Shown piece after piece: positions 1 through 6,159 of a stretch of DNA of 14,155 nucleotides. A program made the translations under genes and the position numbers. How positions within the stretch are numbered: position 1 is the first letter of the stretch; each line of letters begins with the position of its first letter. The DNA comes from an uncultured Eubacteriales bacterium (GTDB taxonomy: Bacteria; Bacillota; Clostridia; Oscillospirales; QAKW01). The stretch spans positions 1 to 14,155 of the forward strand of contig CAKRPM010000007.1 in assembly GCA_934378025.1 (NCBI GenBank). The letters are read 5' to 3'. Below the pieces are notes generated by a model, which was not told where the DNA came from, ran no database searches, and worked only from the letters and a program-made list of their open reading frames with translations.

Positions 1-1
1 C

Positions 2-706
2 TTTATGAGTTATTATATGACGGTCAGCGGCCATTTGGAATACAGCTTTTCGGATAATGCCATGGCGGCCAAAAACCGTGCTGCCGTGGAAAATTTGTCC
101 TGCTCGGACACCCTCAAGGCGTACATCGCCTGTAATATTGAGCTGGACCGCGCCATGGAGGTGCTTTTGCAAAAGCTGAGCGCCGCGGGCGTCGCCGAAA
201 AAACCGTAATTGTCATTACGCCGGATCATTATCCCTACGGCTTGGAAGATAAAGAAGCGCAAAACAAGTATCATTATTTCGACGAGGCGGCCGGTCATAC
301 GATTGATACCACCTTTGAACTCTATAAAAGTACATTGATTATTTACAATCCGGGCATGCAGCCGGTGCAGGTGGATCAATACTGCTCGTCCATTGACATT
401 ATTCCGACACTGAATAATCTCTTCGGATTTTCCTATGATTCCAGGCTGCTGCCGGGGCAGGATATCTTTTCGGGCAGTGCGCCGCTGGTGATGTTTTTGG
501 ACGGCAGTTTTATCACCGATCGGGGAAGATATAACGCCGCCACGGGGATCTTCACCCCGGCGGCGGGGCAGACGGTCAGCGAGGAATATGTTGAGCAAAT
601 GAAAAAAACCGTCAGCAACAAATTTAAAATCAGCGCGCGGATTTTGGAATGTAATTATTATGCGTTGGTGACGGGGCGGACGCATCTTTATTCAAAAGGA
701 CAGTAG
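2..706 (+). CDS. LTA synthase-like sulfatase-fold protein, C-terminal part (5' truncated)
   Basis: The reading frame is open to the left edge, so this is the C-terminal 235 or so residues of a larger protein; the ATG at position 5 is internal. The text YYMTVSGH near the start and ITPDHYPYG (residues 71-79 counted from that ATG) are typical of the alkaline-phosphatase/sulfatase fold of the LtaS family; the Asp-His pair of PDHY corresponds to manganese ligands in lipoteichoic acid synthases. Family members are membrane proteins with N-terminal transmembrane helices and an extracellular catalytic domain that transfers glycerol phosphate from phosphatidylglycerol to a surface polymer; that N-terminal half and the catalytic threonine lie outside the window. 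The segment after the DHY motif (IDIIPTLNNLFGF) is also typical. luxS follows after 63 bases with no clear terminator between them. The family is secure; the exact substrate (glycerol phosphate or another phospho-group) is not. Confidence 0.85.
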   Translation, partial: FMSYYMTVSGHLEYSFSDNAMAAKNRAAVENLSCSDTLKAYIACNIELDRAMEVLLQKLSAAGVAEKTVIVITPDHYPYGLEDKEAQNKYHYFDEAAGHTIDTTFELYKSTLIIYNPGMQPVQVDQYCSSIDIIPTLNNLFGFSYDSRLLPGQDIFSGSAPLVMFLDGSFITDRGRYNAATGIFTPAAGQTVSEEYVEQMKKTVSNKFKISARILECNYYALVTGRTHLYSKGQ

Positions 707-769
707 GATGCCTCCCGAAAAGGCGGGGGATCGGCGCCGTCAACAGGACGGAAAGGAAGGAACAAAACC

Positions 770-1240
770 ATGGAAAAAATTCAAAGCTTTACCATTGATC
801 ACAACAAGTTGGATCGCGGCGTTTATGTTTCGCGAATTGATGAGAAAGCGGGGGCGGCGGTCACAACCTTTGACATTCGCATGACATTGCCCAACCGCGA
901 GCCGGTGATGGAAACCGGCGGGATTCATGCACTGGAGCATTTGGGTGCGACTTTTTTGCGCAACCATGAAATTTGGAAAAATGAAATCGTCTATTTCGGC
1001 CCCATGGGTTGCCGAACGGGATTTTATTTGTGCGTATGGGGAAAACGCGAAAGCACGGATTTGCTGCCCCTGCTGCGGGAAATGTTCGTCTTTTGCCGCG
1101 ATTTTACGGGGGAGGTACCCGGGGCTTGCGCACGGGACTGCGGAAATTATCGGGACATCAATTTGGCGCAAGCCAAAAGCTATGCCGAGCGTTTTTGCCG
1201 CGTGCTGGAGAATATCACGCCCGCACAACTGACATACTGA
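770..1240 (+). CDS. luxS: S-ribosylhomocysteine lyase LuxS
   Basis: This 156-residue protein has the usual LuxS length and all its key residues. HALEH at 53-57 gives zinc ligands His53 and His57 and the general base Glu56; GPMGCRTGFY holds the catalytic Cys81; ARDCGNY holds the third zinc ligand, Cys124. LuxS cleaves S-ribosylhomocysteine to homocysteine and 4,5-dihydroxy-2,3-pentanedione, the precursor of autoinducer-2, in the cytoplasmic activated-methyl cycle. The start is fixed by GGAAGGA about 8 bases upstream of the ATG. No Pfs nucleosidase or methionine gene is adjacent, and I see no SAM riboswitch or good promoter in the 63-base gap, so it may be transcribed with the upstream LtaS-like gene. 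A strong shared terminator follows the stop. Confidence 0.96.
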   Translation: MEKIQSFTIDHNKLDRGVYVSRIDEKAGAAVTTFDIRMTLPNREPVMETGGIHALEHLGATFLRNHEIWKNEIVYFGPMGCRTGFYLCVWGKRESTDLLPLLREMFVFCRDFTGEVPGACARDCGNYRDINLAQAKSYAERFCRVLENITPAQLTY

Positions 1241-1255
1241 AAAACAGACATAAAG

Positions 1256-1290
1256 AAAAACCGTTCACCGGGGGAGGGTGAACGGTTTTT
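1256..1290. terminator. Bidirectional intrinsic terminator between luxS and tadA
   Basis: A perfect 14-bp inverted repeat (1256-1269 with 1277-1290) encloses a 7-base G-rich loop. The arms begin with A5 and end with T5, so the RNA of either strand ends in a U-run. It lies 15 bases after the luxS stop and can also stop tadA transcripts arriving on the minus strand. Confidence 0.92.
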
Positions 1291-1319
1291 CTCAAGTTAC
1301 ATAAAAATAGGAGGGGGAT

Positions 1320-1337
1320 GTAAGAGGGATCTCTTAC
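1320..1337 (-). terminator. Small hairpin after tadA, possible weak terminator
   Basis: A 7-bp stem (1320-1326 with 1331-1337) with a 4-base loop lies about 70 bases past the tadA stop. On the minus strand it is followed by a pyrimidine-rich stretch but no clean U-run. It may be an accessory terminator or an RNA end-protecting hairpin; the stronger hairpin at 1256-1290 lies just beyond. Confidence 0.35.
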
Positions 1338-1405
1338 GGTTATTATATTACCATACCTGTCCAAAAAAGTTGTTATCAAAATTTGAACAATCCGAAAACA
1401 TTGTT

Positions 1406-1870
1406 TCACAGTTTTTTCATAAGGCGGAGATCTTTAAAAAAGCGCGTCAGCAGCGCGCGACATTCCGCCTCGCATACGCCGCCCTCCACACGAACCGTGT
1501 GATTCAAACCCGCCGTATTGGCGTCGATTTTTGAACCGAAAGCACCGCCCTTTTCATCATAGGCGCCGAACACAACGCGCTCTATGCGTGCATTGAGAAT
1601 GGCGCCGGCGCACATTAAACAGGGCTCCAGTGTTACATACAGCGTGCATTGCGGCAATCGCCAGCCGCCCAAGGTACGGCAGGCTTGATCGATCGCAATG
1701 TGTTCCGCATGGGACAGCGCATTTTTGTCAATTTCACGGCGGTTATAGCCGGCGGCAATGACTCGATCGTTTTGCACAATCAGCGCGCCGACCGGCACCT
1801 CGCCCAGCCCCGCGGCCAGCGCTGCCTGCTCCAGCGCAAGGTGCATATAGTATTGATCAGTATCGTTCAT
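1406..1870 (-). CDS. tadA: tRNA adenosine(34) deaminase TadA
   Basis: This 154-residue protein belongs to the cytidine/deoxycytidylate deaminase superfamily. HAE at 54-56 supplies the zinc-ligand His54 and proton-shuttle Glu56; PCLMC at 83-87 supplies Cys84 and Cys87. The motifs VPVGALIV, LYVTLEPC and the C-terminal LLTRFFKDLR are typical of TadA, which converts A34 to inosine in tRNA-Arg(ACG). The start is taken at the ATG at 1870, which gives the normal N terminus (MNDTDQYYMHLALEQA). A TTG 18 bases further upstream in the same frame would add six residues but lies deeper inside the upstream gene. The chosen start overlaps the end of the solute-binding gene by 14 bases and has only a weak GAG upstream, so translation is probably coupled to that gene. 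No separate promoter is seen. Confidence 0.95.
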   Translation of the reverse strand: MNDTDQYYMHLALEQAALAAGLGEVPVGALIVQNDRVIAAGYNRREIDKNALSHAEHIAIDQACRTLGGWRLPQCTLYVTLEPCLMCAGAILNARIERVVFGAYDEKGGAFGSKIDANTAGLNHTVRVEGGVCEAECRALLTRFFKDLRLMKKL

Positions 1871-3236
1871 AATTTTTCTCGGTGACAAACGCTTCGGTTT
1901 GCGTGTGAATTTCTTTCCAGCTTTCGGAAAAATCGTCGGTTTTTTCCGTCAGCAGCTCAAAGAGCCGATTGCGTGTTTCGGCACTCGGCAGGCACACAAT
2001 TTCAAGTTGCTCGTCGGACGCGGTATAATAGGCCTTCCATTTATCAAAGGACAGTCCGTAGGTAAAGCGCATACGGTCGTGATTGGCGTCCGCAAAGCGC
2101 GCGGTATATAACAGCGCGGCGGCAAGACTGGCTTTTGCCTGCGTGCTTTTCTTGGGGAGGGCCAACACCGGGGCGCTGGCAATGACGCGGCCGGCATTTT
2201 TATCACCATCGGCCGTCGGCAGCGGCGCCCAGTTGACGGCGGGGTATTTTTCCGCTGTGGTGACAAAGGGCGTGGAACCGTAGCGCATGGCCAGCGTACC
2301 GTCCAGCAGAGAGGGCGCTTCTTTTTCACTGCCGCTGCTGCAAGCGCCTTTGGTGCTCAGCAAAGCGCTCAGCGTTTTGATATTGTTTTGCGCGTCTCCT
2401 GCCTGCAGGGCGCCGTTTTGATCCATGGTAATCAGCGGCGTCCCCAGTGCTGCCAGCAGTTGGGCGGTTTCTTTAATCTCAAGACCGGTTCGCTTAACCG
2501 TGTCGTTTTCCATCGTGATCGAGTTTTTTACATATTTTGTAAAAGCGGAAAGCGTCCATTCCTTTTTCTGGGACAGGGCATAGGGATCGTCCGCCGTGTT
2601 TTGCGGCGTGTACCACAACGCGCGCGCCACACCCACGGGCATCAGATAAGCCGCGCCTTTGCGGCGGTAGGTCAGGGCGGTTTTATTTAAATAGTCCGCT
2701 TGCTCAATGTCTGCCTCCTCCAGCAGCGTGATATCGGCGGCCAGACCGCCGGCATAGGCCAGCTGATCGGGTGTAAAAGACAAAATGTCAATTTGCGCAC
2801 CGGAAAGCAGCGCCAGCGACTGAGCGGCCAGCGAGGTGGCATTGTTTTTACGCACCAAATGCAGCGTAATGTCATATTCCGATTTCAGCCGCCGCAGCCA
2901 AACGCTGTCATTGACGGTGGCGCCCGTTTTATCGGTATAGGAAAAGGGGACATCCTGCGAGGCGTAATACAAGACGGATGTACTCCCCTTGGCGGCGGTC
3001 ACCCATGCGTTGTCTTTTTGAAAGCCGCGCGGCAAAACGTCGGTATTGGGGGTGGCGTTTTCGTCCAACAGCAAATTATCGGCCGTCGGGGTGTCCGGCG
3101 TGTCATCTTGCCGGGGCTGATCGTTCTGCTGCGGCTGATCGGGTGCGGGGGCGGGCGTCGGCGTGCCGTTGCCGGCGCAGGACGAACAAAGCAGAATGAT
3201 CATACAAATTAACAAAATATGTTTGGCTTTTTTCAT
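1857..3236 (-). CDS. Extracellular solute-binding lipoprotein (family 1-like), orphan
   Basis: A 459-residue secreted lipoprotein. Lysines at the N terminus precede a hydrophobic stretch ending in LLCSSC, with Cys20 the likely lipidated residue; the -3 position is Cys rather than the usual Leu. Residues about 21-60 are a low-complexity Pro/Gln/Asp/Thr linker, as often found between a lipid anchor and a Gram-positive surface domain. The rest resembles ABC sugar-type binding proteins: a segment like DILSFTPDQLAYAGGLAADIT, a TPFVTTAEKYPAVNWAPLPT stretch, and a late region like a carbohydrate-binding C-terminal lobe. No permease or ATPase gene is in the window, so it may serve a distant transporter or act as a sensor or adhesin. 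RBS GGGAG lies about 12 bases before the ATG, and a well-formed promoter lies upstream. tadA overlaps its 3' end. The family call is by overall pattern; the ligand is unknown. Confidence 0.75.
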   Translation of the reverse strand: MKKAKHILLICMIILLCSSCAGNGTPTPAPAPDQPQQNDQPRQDDTPDTPTADNLLLDENATPNTDVLPRGFQKDNAWVTAAKGSTSVLYYASQDVPFSYTDKTGATVNDSVWLRRLKSEYDITLHLVRKNNATSLAAQSLALLSGAQIDILSFTPDQLAYAGGLAADITLLEEADIEQADYLNKTALTYRRKGAAYLMPVGVARALWYTPQNTADDPYALSQKKEWTLSAFTKYVKNSITMENDTVKRTGLEIKETAQLLAALGTPLITMDQNGALQAGDAQNNIKTLSALLSTKGACSSGSEKEAPSLLDGTLAMRYGSTPFVTTAEKYPAVNWAPLPTADGDKNAGRVIASAPVLALPKKSTQAKASLAAALLYTARFADANHDRMRFTYGLSFDKWKAYYTASDEQLEIVCLPSAETRNRLFELLTEKTDDFSESWKEIHTQTEAFVTEKNYERY

Positions 3237-3287
3237 ATCGTTGCTCTCCCAAAGCTTGATTTTTCATTTGGTTTGATTTCTCCACAT

Positions 3288-3316
3288 AGTATATCATACT
3301 TTTTAAAAAGATACAA
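3288..3316 (-). promoter_or_regulatory. Sigma-A-type promoter for the solute-binding protein/tadA unit
   Basis: On the minus strand a -35 TTGTAT (3316-3311) and a -10 TATACT (3293-3288) are separated by exactly 17 bases. The -10 ends about 50 bases before the ATG at 3236. It is back to back with the aroK promoter. Confidence 0.75.
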
Positions 3317-3336
3317 TACAAAATATCGTTTTATGC

Positions 3337-3365
3337 TTGAAAGCGGGCGCGGGGTATGCTAAAAT
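3337..3365 (+). promoter_or_regulatory. Sigma-A-type promoter for the shikimate kinase gene
   Basis: TTGAAA at 3337-3342 and TAAAAT at 3360-3365 are separated by exactly 17 bases. The -10 lies 42 bases before the start codon at 3408. Confidence 0.75.
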
Positions 3366-3407
3366 AAAACTACAAAAAACCTTGCGGGTAGGAAAGGAGT
3401 CACGGTT

Positions 3408-3899
3408 ATGAATTATGTGCTGATCGGTATGCCCTGTTGCGGAAAATCAACGGTGGGCGTTTTGCTTGCCAAGGCGCTTTGCTTTGATTTTTTGGATGTG
3501 GATATTTTGTTGCAGCGGCAACAGAAAAAGTCCATTCAGTCCATTTTGGACGAGGAGGGATTGGAGGCCTTTAAGGCGGCGGAGGAAGCGGCGCTTTGCT
3601 CTGTTACGATGGATGAAACGGTGATTTCGACGGGCGGCAGCGCGGTGTACAGCCAAAAAGGCATGGCGCACATTTGCCGCAACGCAAAGGTGATTTATAT
3701 CAGTGTTCCGCTGGAGGAAATTTACAGTCGGATTGAAAATTTGAAAACGCGCGGTATCGCGGGGCTGAGCGAAAAGCATTTTGCCAAGATTTATTTGGAA
3801 CGCAAGGCGCTTTATGAACAGTATGCCGATCTTGTGATTGACGCGGCGCATTTGTCCGAGGATCAGCTGCTGCACGCCGTACTGCATGCACTGCGGTAG
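3408..3899 (+). CDS. aroK: Shikimate kinase family protein
   Basis: A 163-residue P-loop kinase, close to the usual 165-175 residues. The Walker A motif GMPCCGKST lies at 7-15, the DVD of the magnesium/shikimate site at 30-32, the STGGS motif (usually TGGG) at 74-78, the lid-region KTRGIAGL at 113-120, and the RxxxYxxYAD motif at 132-141. Shikimate kinase phosphorylates the 3-hydroxyl of shikimate in the cytoplasmic route to chorismate. The arginine of the common FRxxE shikimate-binding motif is a lysine here (AFKAAEE, Lys56), and the third Gly of GGG is Ser78. A subgroup of annotated shikimate kinases shares this pattern, so specificity for shikimate is probable but not certain. AAGGAG stands 8 bases before the ATG, and a consensus-like promoter drives it alone. 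No other aro gene is adjacent. Confidence 0.82.
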   Translation: MNYVLIGMPCCGKSTVGVLLAKALCFDFLDVDILLQRQQKKSIQSILDEEGLEAFKAAEEAALCSVTMDETVISTGGSAVYSQKGMAHICRNAKVIYISVPLEEIYSRIENLKTRGIAGLSEKHFAKIYLERKALYEQYADLVIDAAHLSEDQLLHAVLHALR

Positions 3900-3950
3900 A
3901 CATGTTTTGCCGACAGAGCGCATATTATTTAGAAAAATGCAGCGCAAGGC

Positions 3951-3980
3951 TTGACTTTTAAGATTCACTTATGCTATAAT
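3951..3980 (+). promoter_or_regulatory. Promoter for the glycine riboswitch/symporter transcript
   Basis: TTGACT at 3951-3956 and a perfect TATAAT at 3975-3980 are separated by 18 bases. Transcription should begin near 3987, about 30-50 bases before the riboswitch aptamers. Confidence 0.85.
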
Positions 3981-4018
3981 AACAAATTGTAATTTATAAT
4001 CGAATAAACAGTCGAATG

Positions 4019-4206
4019 ATGTTCACAGAAAATGCGCTTTTTTGCGCGACCGAAGGAGTAACACTCTCAGGTGTCCCACGCCGTAAATCGGCGGGATGAG
4101 GACTGTAAACGGACGGCACTTTGGAGAAGCCTGTCGATCTACGGCAGGGGCCGAAGGGGCAAAGCGATATTTTATCGCCAATCTCTCAGGCAAAAGGACA
4201 AAGGAA
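4019..4206 (+). ncRNA. Tandem glycine riboswitch (gcvT-type)
   Basis: Two glycine aptamers lie in series. Aptamer 1 (about 4019-4104) has a GCGC/GCGC hairpin (4034-4047), the core CCGAAGGAG at 4050-4058, CTCTCAGG at 4064-4071 and GAGGAC at 4098-4103; a short hairpin (CGCCG 4079-4083 with CGGCG 4089-4093) interrupts the usual CAGG-to-GGAC stretch. Aptamer 2 (about 4112-4206) is textbook: TTGGAGA, a 7-bp stem (CCTGTCG/CGGCAGG), GGCCGAAGGGGCAAAG, a GCGAT/ATCGC hairpin, then TCTCTCAGG and CAAAAGGACAAAG. GGAGA at the 5' side pairs with TCTCT at the 3' side as the closing P1 helix. The two-aptamer form binds glycine. The downstream terminator and symporter indicate control of transcription. In Streptococcus pyogenes a tandem glycine riboswitch in front of the same transporter family is reported as an OFF switch; I infer the same here. 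Confidence 0.93.
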
Positions 4207-4249
4207 ATTTTCACCGCGCTTTTTTCATAAGTGCGGCGGTCTTGCTTTT

Positions 4250-4292
4250 AAAAAAGTTGCTGTCATGAAAGAGAGCAACTTTTTTGTTTTTT
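4250..4292 (+). terminator. Riboswitch expression-platform terminator
   Basis: A perfect 12-bp inverted repeat (4250-4261 with 4274-4285) with a 12-base loop is followed by an almost unbroken T-run to 4292. It sits about 45 bases after the second aptamer and 46 bases before the symporter start codon, the position expected for glycine-controlled attenuation. A weaker imperfect hairpin (ACCGC/GCGGT, about 4213-4240) lies between aptamer and terminator. I could not identify the antiterminator pairing by eye. Confidence 0.88.
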
Positions 4293-4338
4293 GGGGGAAA
4301 AGCGGCTGTTGATTTCGGGGGAAAAGGAGTGGGAAATC

Positions 4339-5787
4339 ATGGATTTTGACCAAATAATCACAAACGTAGACAATTGGGTCTGGGGCTGGGTGATGATCAT
4401 TTTGATCTTGGGCGTCGGCGTTTTGCTGACATTTCGCACCCGCGGCGTGCAGATCTTTCATTTGGGCAAAGCGCTGAAAATGATGTTTCAAAATGAAGAG
4501 GACGGACACGGTGAGGTAACCTCTTTTGGAGCATTGTGCACGGCGCTGAGCGCAACCATCGGCACGGGTAACATTGTCGGCGTTGCCACCGCCATTTGCG
4601 CGGGCGGCCCCGGTGCGCTGCTCTGGATGCTGATCGCCGCCTTTTTCGGCATGGCGACAAAATATGCCGAGGGGTTGCTGGCGATTAAATACCGTACCGT
4701 CGATCAGGACGGTCACGCCTTGGGCGGTCCGTTTTATTACATAGAGCGGGGCCTGAAAGAGGTTTTGGGCGGCAACTGGAAATGGCTGGGCAAGCTGTTC
4801 GCCGTATTCGGTGTGTTGGCCGGGCTGATGGGCATCGGCACGATTACGCAGGTCAACGGTATTACCTCCGCTGCCGGTCACGTATTTAAAAATTCGCGTG
4901 TCCTCTTTACGCTGGGCAGCGGCGAGGATGCCAAGGAAATTACACTGGCGGTGGCAATCTGCGGTTTGGTGGTAACGCTCTGCGTGGCGTTGGTAGTCAT
5001 CGGCGGCGTAAAGAGAATTGCCAAGGTCAGCGAAGTCGTTGTACCGTTTATGGCGGTAGCGTACGTTGTCTTTGCGCTGATCATTTTGTTTGCCAATATC
5101 ACAAAAGTGCCTGCGGCGTTGTCCTTGGTGTGCAGAAGTGCCTTTAATGTGAATGCGTTGGGCGGTGCCATTGCCGGCGTTACCTTAAAAATTGCCATTC
5201 AAAAGGGTGTGGGTCGCGGCATCTTCTCCAACGAGGCCGGTTTGGGCTCGGCCCCGATCGCGGCTGCGGCGGCGCAGACAAAATCCTGCGTTCGTCAGGG
5301 TCTTGTAACCATGACCGGTACGTTTATTGATACCATTGTAATTTGCACCATGACGGGTCTTTCCATTATTTTGACCGGTGCATGGAACCCTGCGGTAACG
5401 GGCAGTGCGCTGGAGGGCTTTGACGTTACGGCGTTTGCCTGGCAAAAGGCGCTGCCGTTCGGCGACGAGGTCTGCTCGATTATTCTGTCGATTTGCCTGG
5501 CGTTTTTCGCCTTTACCACCATTTTGGGCTGGGACTATTATTCCGAGCGCTGCCTGGAATACTTGATCGGCGGCAAGAAAAAAGGTATTTTAACCGTTTA
5601 CCGTTTTGTGTACATTGCGGCGGTCTTTATCGGCCCGTACCTGACGGTTTCCGCCGTATGGAATTTGGCGGATATTTCCAACGGTCTGATGGCGTTTCCG
5701 AACCTGGTGGCGTTGCTGTTCTTAAGCGGTGTGGTTTCCAAGGAAACCAAGGCGTATTTTGAACGGGAGAAAAAAGGCCTTCACTGA
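4339..5787 (+). CDS. Alanine/glycine:cation symporter (AGCS family)
   Basis: A 482-residue polytopic membrane protein with the AGCS/sodium:alanine symporter hallmarks: the segment around residues 62-92 (TSFGALCTALSATIGTGNIV followed by AGGPGALLWM), the GGPFYYIERG loop at about 129-138, and GRGIFSNEAGLGSAP in the second half. About eleven hydrophobic segments can be seen. Members import alanine or glycine with Na+ or H+. The start is the ATG at 4339, because AGGAG lies 9 bases upstream and the protein then begins MDFDQIITNVDNWVWGW as relatives do. An upstream in-frame start at 4291 would fall just after the terminator stem and has no RBS. The tandem glycine riboswitch and terminator upstream point to glycine as substrate or signal. 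A terminator follows the stop. Confidence 0.95.
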   Translation: MDFDQIITNVDNWVWGWVMIILILGVGVLLTFRTRGVQIFHLGKALKMMFQNEEDGHGEVTSFGALCTALSATIGTGNIVGVATAICAGGPGALLWMLIAAFFGMATKYAEGLLAIKYRTVDQDGHALGGPFYYIERGLKEVLGGNWKWLGKLFAVFGVLAGLMGIGTITQVNGITSAAGHVFKNSRVLFTLGSGEDAKEITLAVAICGLVVTLCVALVVIGGVKRIAKVSEVVVPFMAVAYVVFALIILFANITKVPAALSLVCRSAFNVNALGGAIAGVTLKIAIQKGVGRGIFSNEAGLGSAPIAAAAAQTKSCVRQGLVTMTGTFIDTIVICTMTGLSIILTGAWNPAVTGSALEGFDVTAFAWQKALPFGDEVCSIILSICLAFFAFTTILGWDYYSERCLEYLIGGKKKGILTVYRFVYIAAVFIGPYLTVSAVWNLADISNGLMAFPNLVALLFLSGVVSKETKAYFEREKKGLH

Positions 5788-5796
5788 TTTTTTTAA

Positions 5797-5833
5797 AAAA
5801 CATCCCGCCGCAAAAAAAGCGGCGGGATGTTTT
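5797..5833. terminator. Bidirectional terminator between symporter and DUF1653 gene
   Basis: A perfect 15-bp inverted repeat (5797-5811 with 5819-5833) encloses an A7 loop. A-runs precede and T-runs follow on both strands. It lies 9 bases after the symporter stop and 17 bases past the stop of the convergent DUF1653 gene. Confidence 0.92.
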
Positions 5834-5850
5834 CTTATAAACGGCAAGAA

Positions 5851-6057
5851 TTATTTTTCAATCGGGGTAAATCGCGGGATGCGTTGCCCGTTGTGCAGGA
5901 CGGTTTCGTCAAACATTTTTGCGGGTCGCACCCAGACGCTGTTGTCGTACAGCGCACGGTAAACCACCATTTCCTCCAGGGTTTCCGAATGTCGCGCCGA
6001 AAAAAGCACCTCATATTCGCCGCCTTTAAAGTGGCGGTATTTGCCGGGTTGAATCAT
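5851..6057 (-). CDS. DUF1653 small protein
   Basis: A 68-residue protein with the DUF1653 signature: GKYRHFKGGEYEVLFSARHS, ETLEEMVVYRALY, VWVRPAKMFDE and a final PRFTPIE. These small beta-rich domains are common in Firmicutes and proteobacteria and have no established biochemical function. The start is well fixed by a GAGGGAGGG ribosome binding site on the minus strand just before the ATG. The gene is monocistronic: it has its own predicted promoter, overlapping that of the divergent thioredoxin-fold gene, and ends at a shared terminator. The family is certain by motif; the role is unknown. Confidence 0.88.
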   Translation of the reverse strand: MIQPGKYRHFKGGEYEVLFSARHSETLEEMVVYRALYDNSVWVRPAKMFDETVLHNGQRIPRFTPIEK

Positions 6058-6072
6058 TTAACGCCCTCCCTC

Positions 6073-6101
6073 TTGTAAAGTTTTTTATTTTATGATAAAA
6101 T
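6073..6101 (+). promoter_or_regulatory. Promoter for the thioredoxin-fold gene
   Basis: TTGTAA (6073-6078) and TAAAAT (6096-6101) are separated by 17 bases, in an A/T-rich region about 60 bases before the chosen start at 6160. It overlaps the oppositely directed promoter at 6092-6120. Confidence 0.6.
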
Positions 6102-6120
6102 AAAAGATAAAGAAATGCAA
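6092..6120 (-). promoter_or_regulatory. Promoter for the DUF1653 gene
   Basis: On the minus strand TTGCAT (6120-6115) and TATCAT (6097-6092) are separated by 17 bases, with the start codon 35 bases downstream of the -10. The region is A/T-rich, so chance matches are more likely than elsewhere. Confidence 0.5.
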
Positions 6121-6159
6121 GAGAAATACAAAAATGCAGTTTTTTACGAGGATATTGAA

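Noticed and set aside
707..769. Possible terminator or promoter between the LtaS-like gene and luxS
   Set aside because: The G/C-rich repeats there do not form a clean stem, no T-run follows, and no pair of -35/-10 boxes stands out.
1215..1409. Small minus-strand frame after tadA
   Set aside because: It starts at a GTG overlapping the tadA stop, has no RBS, and runs through the shared terminator into luxS.
1871..1888. Longer TadA start (TTG at 1888)
   Set aside because: The ATG at 1870 gives the normal TadA N terminus; the extra six residues have no family support.
4071..4312. Open frames inside the glycine riboswitch and its terminator
   Set aside because: The RNA motifs account for the sequence; the frames have no RBS or domain and cross the terminator hairpin.
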